DNA of 64,000 bases from Streptomyces sp. SPB162 (GTDB lineage: Bacteria; Actinomycetota; Actinomycetes; Streptomycetales; Streptomycetaceae), in contig NZ_JAQFII010000001.1 in assembly GCF_029504575.1 (NCBI RefSeq), forward strand, positions 1,016,501-1,080,500, in the 5' to 3' direction. The position numbers were made by a program, and so were the translations under genes. A model generated the notes under the pieces. It was given only the letters and a program-made list of their open reading frames with translations, did not search any database and was not told the DNA's origin. Below, one piece after another: positions 28,672 through 36,775 of this stretch (position 1 is the first letter of the stretch; every line of letters begins with the position of its first letter).

Positions 28672-28790
28672 CTCTCGTCCGCCCGTCGCCGGGCGGTGGC
28701 CGGGAGCCCGGAAGCGCTCCACGGCCGGCCCCAGGGGCCAGCGGAGGCGTCCGGTCTCGGGCAGGGGCGCATGACTGAACTACGAGGATT

Positions 28791-28832
28791 TTCCGGTTCG
28801 ATGCGGACGCCGCAATCCGCACCGAACCGGAA
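28791..28832. terminator. Long hairpin between convergent genes
   Basis: TTCCGGTTCG pairs with CGAACCGGAA, with an inner GCGGA/TCCGC stem. A second, weaker CCCTCAC/GTGAGGG hairpin follows at 28835-28861. The site lies between the heme-protein relic and the leftward amidohydrolase, so it probably serves as a bidirectional terminator. Confidence 0.65.
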
Positions 28833-28936
28833 GACCCTCACCTGCGTCCGCACCGTGAGGGTGCCGGTCTTGGACCTGACCGGTTACGCGGCAGCTCCGC
28901 TTCGCGTTTCTGGCGGCAGGGAACCGAAGCGGCGGT

Positions 28937-29899
28937 TCAGCCTCTGCCGGCGCGGCGGCCGGCGGTCAGGAACAGGTCCCAGCCTCGATGACCAAGTTGG
29001 TCGGCTTCACCTTCGACCAGCAGGCGGGAGCCACGCAGCGCCCTGATATTCGTCGCCAGCGTCTCGTCCGTGTTGCAGGGCGCGCCGGTGTCGGAGCCGT
29101 AGACCAGGTGGTTACGCGGGACCGTGGCGAGCGCCGATGCGAGGGGGGCGTCGTCTCCCGCATTGGCGGTGTCCAGGTACAGCCTGGCCAGATGCTCGCG
29201 AATCTCGTCCGGGGTGATGTTCTGCGGGTTGGGCACCCAGGGCTCCGCTCCCAACTGCCCCAGCCGTCCTGACATCGCCGGCAGCGCTCCACCGGCGTGG
29301 GCGAGAATCAGCGTCAGGTCCGGGTAACGGCGGAACACCCCGGCATAGAGCATGTCGACAACGCTCCGGGCGGTCTCGAACCCCACGTCCATCAAGGTGA
29401 CGGGGAGGCCGAGTTGCGGCGGCGCGATCGTATTCGGGTGCACGAAGACAGCCGCACGACGGCGGTTCAACTCGGCCCACACCGGTTCCAGCCGGTCGTC
29501 GCCGAGGAACACCTCGTTGTACCGGGCGCTCACCGCGTATCCGTCAGCGTGCAGGTCCGATGCGGCCCGATCGATCTCGGCCAGTGCCGCCTCGGGATCG
29601 TCGGTGGGGAACGCCGCCAACAACCCGAATCTAGTCGGATGATCCGCGACGATCTTCGCCCCGTAGTCGTTGCTGTCACGCACCGCCTGCGACGAGAACA
29701 CGTGGGTGTTGCTGAGCAACTGCATGGCGATACCGGTCCGGTCCATGTAGTCCAAGGCGGACTCCGGACTCCAGGAGAACGGCTGCGGCGCCAGGAACTG
29801 CTGCGCGCGCAGGCCCTCCCACTGCCTGAGCCGCTGCTCTTCGGTGAGCGGCGGTGTGAAGTGCGCGTGCACATCGACCCAGCCATTGACCATCGTCAT
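28937..29899 (-). CDS. ACMSD-like amidohydrolase/decarboxylase
   Basis: 320 aa, TIM-barrel amidohydrolase_2 family. Metal and active-site motifs in order: HxH in WVDVHAHFTPPL, His in VFVHPNTIAPP, His in LILAHAGGALPAM and Asp in LVYGSDTGAPC. This family includes ACMS decarboxylase, 6-methylsalicylate and o-hydroxybenzoate decarboxylases. The alternative is a lactone or amide hydrolase. The ATG at 29899 has AAGGA upstream; an upstream in-frame start lacks one. It is one of five complete family members in the window and not closely similar to the others. It is a lone gene whose neighbours are relics. Confidence 0.85.
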   Translation of the reverse strand: MTMVNGWVDVHAHFTPPLTEEQRLRQWEGLRAQQFLAPQPFSWSPESALDYMDRTGIAMQLLSNTHVFSSQAVRDSNDYGAKIVADHPTRFGLLAAFPTDDPEAALAEIDRAASDLHADGYAVSARYNEVFLGDDRLEPVWAELNRRRAAVFVHPNTIAPPQLGLPVTLMDVGFETARSVVDMLYAGVFRRYPDLTLILAHAGGALPAMSGRLGQLGAEPWVPNPQNITPDEIREHLARLYLDTANAGDDAPLASALATVPRNHLVYGSDTGAPCNTDETLATNIRALRGSRLLVEGEADQLGHRGWDLFLTAGRRAGRG

Positions 29900-30040
29900 G
29901 AATCCTGTCCTTCTGTCAGCACAGCCACCGACGACCGCCCACCACTCCATGGCTCCGGCAGCGTCGCCTACCGGGACCGCTTACCCCGGCGTCGACGGTT
30001 GGTGGGAACCTGCCTGCGGTCTTCATGCATCTGGCTTCCC

Positions 30041-30160
30041 GTCATGCATGTATACGCCGCCGAGGAGGCAGACCTGGGTAACGCCTTCATTCTGGGACGG
30101 GACGGCCCCACGCCCGACCATCCTTTCTGATGGTTCCGCCTGTCCAAATGGGTAGACTGC
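30041..30160. pseudogene. Relic of a quinone-reductase/LuxR intergenic region
   Basis: The run GTCATGCATGTATACGCCGC, then AACGCCTTC, GGGACGGGAC and ACCATCCTTTCTGATGGTTC follows, in order and spacing, the intergenic region upstream of hybrid regulator 2 (20660-20785). The palindrome is altered but a perfect ACCATC/GATGGT inverted repeat (30117-30134) remains at its place. Neither gene of that pair is present here, so a third copy of the pair has been lost. Confidence 0.5.
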
Positions 30161-30215
30161 CCGGCCACAACGCCCGCGCCCGCGGCGATGTCCCTGTCTA
30201 CGTACGAGACAGCAC

Positions 30216-30238
30216 CCCTGGCGTCGTGGACGCCAGGG
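30216..30238. terminator. Perfect 10-bp hairpin
   Basis: CCCTGGCGTC, GTG loop, GACGCCAGGG. It lies just past the truncated regulator fragment on the minus strand. It may be a terminator or a scar at a recombination junction; no T-run follows. Confidence 0.45.
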
Positions 30239-30280
30239 CATGTGGTGAGCGCCGAAAGCAACGATCAGTGGTGCTCTGTG

Positions 30281-30403
30281 ACGCAGCCCCGATACCCGTC
30301 GCGGCGCTCCAAACTCGGGCAGGCCCACCGTTTGCGGCCCGAGTTGCGCCCTGCACGCCTTGAGGAATTCTCCCAGTTCAGGCAAACATTCATTTATGCG
30401 CAT
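30281..30403 (-). pseudogene. N-terminal fragment of MmyB regulator 1 homologue
   Basis: The first ~41 codons (CLPELGEFLKACRAQLGPQT, then VGLPEFGAPRRVSGLR) match residues 5-45 of the regulator at 2289-3158. The homology ends inside the helix-turn-helix, and unrelated sequence follows. The upstream palindrome (30435-30464) is retained. A truncated, non-functional copy. Confidence 0.8.
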
Positions 30404-30434
30404 GGCATTCAGTGTCGCGATACTCACCTGAAAA

Positions 30435-30464
30435 ATCAGGGGGAGAGTTTTCTCCCAGGTCTGG
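30435..30464. promoter_or_regulatory. Candidate operator, duplicate of the site at 3191-3217
   Basis: Contains the perfect palindrome GGGAGA-N4-TCTCCC (30441-30456) followed by AGGTCTGG. It is nearly identical to the element upstream of MmyB regulator 1, although the gene behind it is now only a fragment. Confidence 0.5.
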
Positions 30465-30552
30465 CAGAAATCTCGTTCCTCCCAAGTCGGCGCGGCCGGA
30501 TCAGACCGTCAGGCCGGTCGACCTGATCGGCTGCAGGCCCGCCGAGCCGACC

Positions 30553-31155
30553 TCATTCCCGCGAGGCGAGGGCACGTAGCCCGTGGCACGAGGGCGCCCG
30601 GTTTCGCCGTCCTGACGACGAGTTCCTGATCGGGATCGCCGCCGCAGGTGAAGACGTCCCGGTCGAGGATAGCGCGACGCCACGCGACTGCTTCTCCACC
30701 ACCGCCTGAAGTCCTTGTCCTGCACGGAGAGTTCGCCGACCAGGCCGGTCAGCCGCGCGTCGTCCGGGTGTGCGGCGGCCGATAACCACGCCGGGACTCA
30801 CGGTGAGATCGTCGAGCAGGCGGCGCAACCGCGCATGCACCTTCGGTACGGCCCAACGACGAGGTCGGGCCGACCGTCGGTCGACCAGCTCGAACAGGTG
30901 GTCGCGCTCGTCGTCGGCCAGACGCAGGACCTGGGCGAGCGCGGCCAGCACTGACGCGGACGGCTGGATGCGGCCCTGCTCCAGCCGGGTGTAGCAGTCG
31001 GTGCTGATGTCGGCGAGAAGGGAGACCTCCTCCCTGCGCAGGCCAGGCACCCGCCGGGTACCGGTGTCGGGCAGACCGACTGTGCGTGGGCTCAACTCGG
31101 CCCTCCGCAGCTTGAGTAATTGTCCCAGCTCGTTCAGATGCGCGTCGCTGGACAT
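30553..31155 (-). pseudogene. MmyB regulator 2 homologue with deleted ligand domain
   Basis: The helix-turn-helix (VPGLRREEVSLLADIS, then YTRLEQGRIQPSASVLAAL) is intact and very close to the regulator at 3257-4129. After VSPGVVIGRR about 55-60 codons of the ligand domain are missing. The remaining ligand-domain sequence (for example VQDKDFRRWW) lies in another frame, so translation continues with unrelated residues. The start at 31155 matches the paralogue. A protein with a DNA-binding domain but no ligand domain could in principle still be made and compete for operators. Confidence 0.78.
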
Positions 31156-31186
31156 GCCAGCCAGTGTCACACCGCCCGGTCCGCAC

Positions 31187-31258
31187 AAGGGGGGTAAGAA
31201 TCCCTCCCCTGGATAAGTGATCCCCCGGGTGGAATTCTCCCCTTTGCGGATTCCCGTG
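31187..31258. promoter_or_regulatory. Conserved G-tract/TAAGGA element, copy B
   Basis: AAGGGGGGTAAGAATCCCTC, CCCTGGATAAGTGATCCCC and GGAATTCTCCCC follow the same order as at 4161-4218. It lies between the decayed regulator copy and the second operon copy. It stays conserved although the adjacent regulator is broken, suggesting that the intact regulator in copy 1 may still use it. Confidence 0.55.
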
Positions 31259-31408
31259 GAGGTGACAGGGTCAGTAACGTGTTGGGCGATCAGAGGCGAC
31301 CCACGGAGAGCATCCACCCGAACAAGCGGGACGGCCTACCCCCGGGTCGGAATTGCTTTCACAGGTCACCGATATCGCGTATTTGCATGCTGCAGGCGGA
31401 GGAGGCGA

Positions 31409-32180
31409 GTGAGAACAGTGCGGACGGATGTCACCTTCGTCAGCAATGGCCTGACGCCGACCGGTCACCTGCACACTCCCGACTTTCGCTCCGGACATCC
31501 GCTGCCCGCGATCGTCGTCATACACCTGTGGGGTGGGGTGAAGGAGCAGACCGCCGGACGCTACGCCCGGCGTCCGGCCGAGGCGGGCTCGGGCTTCGCC
31601 GCCCTCGCCTTTCACGCCGCTCACCAGGGTGCGAGTGAAGGCGAACGCCATTTCCTCGAGCACCCCGTTCAACGAGCCGAGGACATCAAGAGCGCCGTCA
31701 GCTGCCTCAGCACCCGTAAGGACGTCACTCCCGACCGCCTCGGACCACTGGGCATCTCCGTCAGCGGCCACGCGGTGTACGCCGCCATGCACGGCCTTCA
31801 CTCCAGGACTACCGCCGACACGACCAGCGCCGCCTGCCTCGGCAGCCTGCTGCGCGTCCGGCTCGGTGGCGGCCATGACCCGGTCGTCTTCCGCGATCCA
31901 GTCGCCCGCGCCGGCCTGCTCCGCGTGGCCGAGGCCCTCGGCGAACCCACCGTCCCCGAACCTCCTCGCACCGCGCCCGCCGCTGATGACCGCGGTCAGC
32001 GAGGCCTCCACGGCCCACGCCGGCCGAACGGCCGTCGAACGCGCCGGTGCACCGACGGAGTTGTTCTGGCTCGACGCTGCGTCCCGCTTCGACCTGCACG
32101 GCGAGGACGAATACGTCTCCCTACCGTCGCCGAACCCACCTCGTTCTTCGGTGAGCACCCCTCCCGCCACCCGGTCCAAG
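31409..32180 (+). pseudogene. Dienelactone-hydrolase-like alpha/beta hydrolase, multiply frameshifted
   Basis: A GTG start with GGAGGAGG upstream opens a frame with VTFVSNGLTPTGHLHTPD, VIHLWGGVKEQTAGRYAR, AALAFHAAHQGASEGERHF and DRLGPLGISVSGHAVYAAM. The expected nucleophile elbow G-x-S/C-x-G reads GISVSGHA. After about 31840 the homology jumps frame: PLMTAVSEASTAHAGRTAVE, TELFWLDAASRFDLHGEDEY, then SFFGEH in yet another frame. A central ~60-residue segment is also missing. The gene is therefore dead, though the N-terminal 140 codons remain readable. In operon copy 1 only its 3' tail survives (4393-4485). Confidence 0.7.
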
Positions 32181-32225
32181 ACCGAGCGGCCTGAATCCCC
32201 CCACACAGGCTAGGAGCACCACCTC

Positions 32226-32558
32226 ATGTCCGAACGGAAGAAGTTCGCGCCGCCGGCGATCCAGGAGTTCGCCCCCAAGCTCGCGGAGGTGACCGACACC
32301 GTCCTGTTCGGCGACGTCTGGGAGCGGCCGGGTCTGTCCCCGCGCGACCGCAGCCTCGTCACCGTCACCGCTCTGGCCTCCCTGTACCGGGCCGACCAGC
32401 TCGGCTTCCACCTCGGCAAGGCGCTGGAGAACGGCGTGACCAAGGACGAGCTGATCGAGGCCATCACCCATCTGGCTTTCTACGCCGGATGGCCCAACGC
32501 TATGACCGCGATGACCCAGCTCAAGGAGATCGTGGAGAAGTCCGACCAGTCTGGCTGA
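32226..32558 (+). CDS. Carboxymuconolactone decarboxylase-family protein (copy 2)
   Basis: 110 aa, 103 identical to copy 1 at 4531-4863. It has the same CMD motif (DELIEAITHLAFYAGWPNAM) and lacks the AhpD CxxC. Ribosome-binding sequence AGGAGCACCACCTC is the same as in copy 1. It is the first intact gene after the hydrolase relic and is followed, after a short tandem repeat, by the cupin gene that copy 1 has lost. The retention of both near-identical copies suggests recent duplication, gene conversion or selection. Confidence 0.9.
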   Translation: MSERKKFAPPAIQEFAPKLAEVTDTVLFGDVWERPGLSPRDRSLVTVTALASLYRADQLGFHLGKALENGVTKDELIEAITHLAFYAGWPNAMTAMTQLKEIVEKSDQSG

Positions 32559-32578
32559 TACTCCTCCGCCCGCACACA

Positions 32579-32612
32579 CCCCACATCCCGGGGGTTTCCC
32601 CACATCCCGGGG
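32579..32612. repeat. Tandem repeat of CCCCACATCCCGGGG
   Basis: Two exact 15-bp units occur with a 19-bp period, followed by a partial third unit (CCCACAT at 32617). It lies between the CMD and cupin genes. It is absent from operon copy 1, where the cupin 5' part is deleted. Each unit contains a CCCGGG palindrome. Confidence 0.7.
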
Positions 32613-32673
32613 TCTCACCCACATCGCCGCCGCGTGGTCCGGCGGCAGCACCACACCGGAGGAACGACACGCC

Positions 32674-33081
32674 ATGGAACTGCTGAAGCGGCCTCCCACC
32701 ATGAAACTCCCGGCCGAGTGGTTCACCGGCGACGCCTACGCCGACGTGATCCACCGCGGTGAGGACCCCTCCCGGCTGCGGGCCAACCTGGTCCGATTCA
32801 CTCCCGGAGCCCGCACCGCCTGGCACTCCCACGCTCTTGGCCAGACTCTCCACATCGTCGAAGGCGTCGCCCTGGTGCGGTCCCGTGGCGGCGACATCAT
32901 GGAGGCCCACCCCGGCGACGTCATCCACACACCCCCGGGTGAGGAGCACTGGCACGGTGCCTCGCCCGACCAGTTCATGGTCCATCTCGCGCTGTGGGAG
33001 ACGGACGACACCACCTGGCTCGAACACGTCCCGGACGACGACTACAACGGCCCGCGCGTCAGCACCCGTACCCGTCCCTGA
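32674..33081 (+). CDS. Cupin-domain protein of the CMD/alcohol dehydrogenase operon
   Basis: 135-aa single-domain cupin. Motif 1 is GARTAWHSHALGQTLHIVEG (His, His, Gln and Glu spaced as metal ligands). Motif 2 is PGDVIHTPPGEEHWHGASP. This 'cupin_2' type is often encoded beside CMD-family and alcohol dehydrogenase genes, as here, and may bind or isomerise the same substrate (family context plus inference). CGGAGGA precedes the ATG. A 28-codon relic of its duplicate is at 4939-5022. Confidence 0.88.
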   Translation: MELLKRPPTMKLPAEWFTGDAYADVIHRGEDPSRLRANLVRFTPGARTAWHSHALGQTLHIVEGVALVRSRGGDIMEAHPGDVIHTPPGEEHWHGASPDQFMVHLALWETDDTTWLEHVPDDDYNGPRVSTRTRP

Positions 33082-33116
33082 CGCCACGACAGACCGAAAG
33101 GAACCGGGAAGCCATC

Positions 33117-34133
33117 ATGCGAGCAACCATCATTCACGCGCCTGGGGACATCCGGGTGGAGAACGCCCCTGAGCCGAAGATCGTGGCGCCCACGGACGCG
33201 GTCATCCGCACCGTCGCCACCTGTGTGTGCGGCTCCGACCTGTGGAGCTACCGCGGCATCAACCCGGTCAACGAGCCGCAGCCGATCGGCCACGAGTACG
33301 TCGGCATCGTCGAAGAGGTCGGCAGCGGCGTCTCGGCTGTGAAGCCCGGCCAGTTCGTCATCGGCTCCTTCATCGCCTCCGACAACACCTGCCCGATCTG
33401 CCGGGCCGGCTATCACACCTCCTGTCTGCACCGGGACTTCCCCAATGGCTGCCAGGCCGAGTACGTCCGCATCCCCCTTGCCGACGGCACCCTGGTCGCC
33501 ACCCCGGAGCAGCCGGCCGAGGAGCTGATCCCCAGCCTGCTGACCCTGTCCGACGTCATGGGCACCGGCTGGTACGCCGCCACGGCGGCCGAGGTCAGGC
33601 CCGGTTCGACGGCCGTGGTCGTCGGTGACGGCGCGGTGGGCCTGTGTGGGGTCATCGCCGCCAAGGAACTGGGCGCCGAGCGCATCATCGCCATGAGCCG
33701 GCACGAGTCCCGGCAGAAGCTGGCCCTGGAATTCGGAGCCACCGACATCGTCGCCGAACGCGGCGAGGAAGGCGTCGCCCGCGTCAAGGAACTGACCGAC
33801 GGCATCGGCGCCGAGTCCGTCCTCGAATGCGTAGGCACCCAGCAGTCCATGCACCAGGCCCTGCAGTCCACCCGCCCCGGCGGCAATGTCGGCTTCGTCG
33901 GCATGCCGCACGACGTGCGGATCGACGGCCAGGAACTCTTCTTCTCACACGTCGGCCTGCGCGGTGGCCCCGCCCCCGTGCGCGCCTACCTTCCCGACCT
34001 GATCGAGCGCGTCGTCGGGGGCCGTATCAACCCGGGCAAGGTCTTCGACCTCACCCTGCCCCTGGACGAGGTCGCAGAAGGCTACAAGGCCATGGACGAG
34101 CGCCGCGCCATCAAGACGCTGCTGCGTCCGTGA
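33117..34133 (+). CDS. Zinc-dependent alcohol dehydrogenase, MDR family (copy 2)
   Basis: 338 aa, about 88% identical to copy 1 (5059-6075). Zinc ligands C38 (CGSD) and H59-E60 (GHEYVG), structural cysteines ([13 protein letters not shown]) and the [18 protein letters not shown] motif are all kept. Substitutions concentrate in the loop after the structural cysteines ([10 protein letters not shown]) and near residue 48-52 (INPVN). The two copies may therefore differ in substrate preference. It lies 36 nt after the cupin and 22 nt before the SnoaL gene, so all are likely one transcript. Confidence 0.9.
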   Translation: MRATIIHAPGDIRVENAPEPKIVAPTDAVIRTVATCVCGSDLWSYRGINPVNEPQPIGHEYVGIVEEVGSGVSAVKPGQFVIGSFIASDNTCPICRAGYHTSCLHRDFPNGCQAEYVRIPLADGTLVATPEQPAEELIPSLLTLSDVMGTGWYAATAAEVRPGSTAVVVGDGAVGLCGVIAAKELGAERIIAMSRHESRQKLALEFGATDIVAERGEEGVARVKELTDGIGAESVLECVGTQQSMHQALQSTRPGGNVGFVGMPHDVRIDGQELFFSHVGLRGGPAPVRAYLPDLIERVVGGRINPGKVFDLTLPLDEVAEGYKAMDERRAIKTLLRP

Positions 34134-34155
34134 CCGGAAGAACGGATCGACAGCC

Positions 34156-34581
34156 ATGACCAGTAAGGCGATCGCCACCGTCGAGGCATACTTCGAAGCC
34201 TTCGGCACACGTGACATGGAGCGCGTCCTCTCCCACTTCACACCCGACGCGACCTGGACGATCCCGGGCGATCCCGCCCTGACCCCCTGGGCCGGGAGCC
34301 GCACCGGACCGGAGGAGATCCGGCAGTCCCTCACCGCGTTCTTCGCCGCCGTCGAGCCACTCACCTTCGAGCTGGGGACCATGGTGGAGGCCGACGGACA
34401 GGTCCTGGCACCGGGCCGGTACGCCTCCCGGTTCCACCCCTCGGGACAGGTACTCGAAAGCGAGATGATCCTGCGCTTCACCGTCACCGACGGACTGATC
34501 ACCGACTACCGCGTCTTCGAGGACTCACTCGGAATCACCCGCACCCACCTCGGTGACCCGCTCACCAGCCTCCCCGGCTGA
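34156..34581 (+). CDS. SnoaL-like/nuclear-transport-factor-2 fold protein (copy 2)
   Basis: 141-aa intact version of the gene broken at 6190. It begins with the typical SnoaL helix AIATVEAYFEAFGTRDMERV, followed by FTPDATWTIPGDPALTPWAG and the closing strand ITDYRVFEDSLGITRTHLGD. SnoaL-fold proteins are small isomerases/cyclases or ligand-binding proteins; the catalytic residue cannot be assigned here. It follows the dehydrogenase by 22 nt. The next gene in the ancestral order (an MFS exporter) is deleted. Confidence 0.87.
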   Translation: MTSKAIATVEAYFEAFGTRDMERVLSHFTPDATWTIPGDPALTPWAGSRTGPEEIRQSLTAFFAAVEPLTFELGTMVEADGQVLAPGRYASRFHPSGQVLESEMILRFTVTDGLITDYRVFEDSLGITRTHLGDPLTSLPG

Positions 34582-34652
34582 CCACGAGTCCTCCGGCACC
34601 CTCCACCACAGCGGCGCCGCCTTACGCCTGGCCCGGCCTCAGGAGTTCCCGC

Positions 34653-34682
34653 ATGTCCGCCCTGCCCGCCGCCTCCTCGACC
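34653..34682 (+). pseudogene. Start-codon stub of the deleted MFS gene
   Basis: ATGTCCGCCCTGCCCGCCGC matches the first codons of the MFS gene in copy 1 (6688, MSAPPAASS), including the upstream CAGGAGTTCCC. It then runs straight into the ribosome-binding region of the DUF2255 gene. About 1.4 kb has been removed. The stub frame can run in frame into DUF2255, but the DUF2255 ATG at 34694 has its own GGAGA. Confidence 0.75.
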
Positions 34683-34693
34683 GGAGAACACCG

Positions 34694-35065
34694 ATGACGA
34701 AATGGACGAATGACGAGCTCGACCGCATCGCCGCGGCAGACGAGTTGGAGATGGCGCCGCGCCGCGATGACGGCTCGCTGCGGGGGCCGGTGCCGGTCTG
34801 GGTCGTCCGCGACGGCGACGATCTGTACGTCCGCTCCTTCCGCGGTACTGACGGCGGCTGGTGGCGCACGGCCCGCGCCGGCCACGAGGGGCACATCCGC
34901 TCCGGAGGCGTCGACAAGGACGTCACCTTCGTCCAGGTGGCGGACTCCGAGGTCGACGACCGCGTCGACACCGCGTACCGCACCAAGTACGGCCGCTTCG
35001 GCGACGCGTACGTCAACCCCTTGATCGCGGCGCGCTCCACGACACTGCGACTGGTGCCACGTTGA
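34694..35065 (+). CDS. DUF2255-family protein (copy 2)
   Basis: 123 aa. Conserved features include the WTNDELDRIAAADELEM opening, PVWVVRDGDDLYVRSFRGTD, GGWWRTARAGHEGHIRSGG and DAYRTKYGRF-like DTAYRTKYGRFGDAYVNP. The fold is probably related to split-barrel flavin/F420-binding proteins (family inference); the function is unknown. The ATG at 34694 matches the truncated copy at 8109 and has GGAGA upstream. A longer frame from 34553 overlaps the SnoaL end and is not favoured. The antiporter starts 67 nt downstream. Confidence 0.82.
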   Translation: MTKWTNDELDRIAAADELEMAPRRDDGSLRGPVPVWVVRDGDDLYVRSFRGTDGGWWRTARAGHEGHIRSGGVDKDVTFVQVADSEVDDRVDTAYRTKYGRFGDAYVNPLIAARSTTLRLVPR

Positions 35066-35132
35066 CCGAGACGATCCCGCTGGCAGCCGCTGAGCCACCA
35101 CCGACAGCCAGTCCCGCACAGGAGTAAGCACC

Positions 35133-36719
35133 ATGCTCGGTCTCGAACTCGTCGTCGTCCTGGGTGCGGCCGTGCTGGTGGGCAACGTCCTGGGGCAGCG
35201 CTTCCACGTCGCGCCGCCCGTCGTGCTTCTCGTCGTGGGCGCGCTCATCGGCCTCGTCCCGGCCGTCCGTCAGACCCAACTCCCGCCCGACGTCGTGTTG
35301 TTGCTTTTCCTTCCCGTACTGCTCTACTGGGAGAGCCTGACCACTTCGATGCGGGAGATCCGGACGAACCTGCGCGGCATCGTCCTGCTGAGCACTGTCC
35401 TGGTGATCCTCACCGCAGGGGCTGTGGCGGTCGCCGGGCACGCGCTCGGGCTGCCGTGGGGACCGGCGTGGGCCCTCGGCGCGGCCGTGGCGCCCACCGA
35501 CGCCACCGCGGTGAGTGCCCTGGCGGGCTCCCTGCCGCGCCGTCAGATCACCGTGCTACGTGCGGAAAGCCTCGTCAACGACGGCACCGCACTGGTCATC
35601 TACGGCCTGGCTGTCGGTATCACCGTCGGCGAGGAACACCTGACACTGCCGCACGTCGGCGCGCTGTTCCTGCTGGCCTACGGCGGCGGGGCCGCGGTCG
35701 GCGTCGCGGTCGCCTGGGTCAACATGAACCTGCGACGCCGGCTGGACGATCCCCTGCTCGGCAATCTCGTCATGATCCTGGCGCCGTTCACGGCGTATCT
35801 GCTGGCCGAACAGATCCACGCCTCCGGCGTCCTCGCCGTCGTCGTGAGCGGCCTGATCATGGCCCAGGTGGCGCCCAGCCTCATCCGCGCCGATCACCGC
35901 CGCCAGGCACTGGCCTTCTGGCCGCTGGCCACCTTCATCATCAACGGCGCCCTGTTCGTCCTGGTCGGAGTGGAACTGCAGTACGCGCTGCGCCACTTGA
36001 GCCGGTCCGACCTCAGAGACGCCCTCATCGCGATCGGAGCGATCAGCGCGGTCCTGGTCGCGGTCCGCTTCGCGTTCCTGTTCTCCTCCGCCTACCTGAT
36101 CCGCGCGATCGACCGGCGCCCCGAGCAACGCCTGCGGAGAATCAGCGACCGGGCACGAGTGGTCAGCGGGCTGGCAGGCTTCCGGGGCGCCGTGTCACTG
36201 GCCGTGGCGCTCTCCGTACCGGAGACCCTCGACTCGGGCGAGCCGTTCCCCGGCCGCGCGTTCATCGTCTTCGTCACCTGCGGCGTCATCGTGGTGACCC
36301 TCGTCGTGCAGGGACTGCTGCTACCGGGCGTGGTGCGCTGGGCCCGGCTGCCCCACGACACCTCCGTCGACGAGGAACAGATCCTCGCCGAGACCACGGC
36401 GACCGAGGAAGCCATCAAGGCGCTGCCTCAGCTCGCCGCCGAACAGGGGACCACTCCGAAGGTCGTGGAGTGGCTGCGCCAGGAGTACGAGGCCAACCTG
36501 GCGACCGTACGGGCAAGGGGCGCAGGCACCGACGACGATCCGGCCCTGCTCCACAACCGCCACTACACCGAGCTCCGCCTCGCCCTCATCGCCACAAAGC
36601 GGGCGACCGTCGTCCGCCTGAGGGACGAGTCGCAGATCGACGACACCGTGCTCCGCCGACTCCAGGCGGCCCTGGACAACGAAGAGGTCCGGCTGGCCGG
36701 AGGCGAGCAGGTGGAGTAG
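35133..36719 (+). CDS. CPA1-family Na+/H+ antiporter
   Basis: 528-aa polytopic membrane protein, NhaP/NHE type, exchanging Na+ (or K+) for protons. The ion-binding region shows AVAPTDATAVSALAGSLP and RAESLVNDGTALVIYGLAV, the conserved TD and ND of this family. About 12 hydrophobic segments occur before residue 400, followed by a cytoplasmic tail of about 115 residues with charged helices (ATEEAIKALPQLAAEQG). AGGAGTAAGC precedes the ATG. It has no counterpart in operon copy 1, where the deletion junction at about 8350 removed it. In a catabolic operon it may handle pH or ion balance. Confidence 0.92.
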   Translation: MLGLELVVVLGAAVLVGNVLGQRFHVAPPVVLLVVGALIGLVPAVRQTQLPPDVVLLLFLPVLLYWESLTTSMREIRTNLRGIVLLSTVLVILTAGAVAVAGHALGLPWGPAWALGAAVAPTDATAVSALAGSLPRRQITVLRAESLVNDGTALVIYGLAVGITVGEEHLTLPHVGALFLLAYGGGAAVGVAVAWVNMNLRRRLDDPLLGNLVMILAPFTAYLLAEQIHASGVLAVVVSGLIMAQVAPSLIRADHRRQALAFWPLATFIINGALFVLVGVELQYALRHLSRSDLRDALIAIGAISAVLVAVRFAFLFSSAYLIRAIDRRPEQRLRRISDRARVVSGLAGFRGAVSLAVALSVPETLDSGEPFPGRAFIVFVTCGVIVVTLVVQGLLLPGVVRWARLPHDTSVDEEQILAETTATEEAIKALPQLAAEQGTTPKVVEWLRQEYEANLATVRARGAGTDDDPALLHNRHYTELRLALIATKRATVVRLRDESQIDDTVLRRLQAALDNEEVRLAGGEQVE

Positions 36720-36775
36720 GCCTCTTGCGGTATGTGCCCTGACAACGCGAGCCCACGAGAAGGAATCCCGCTGCC

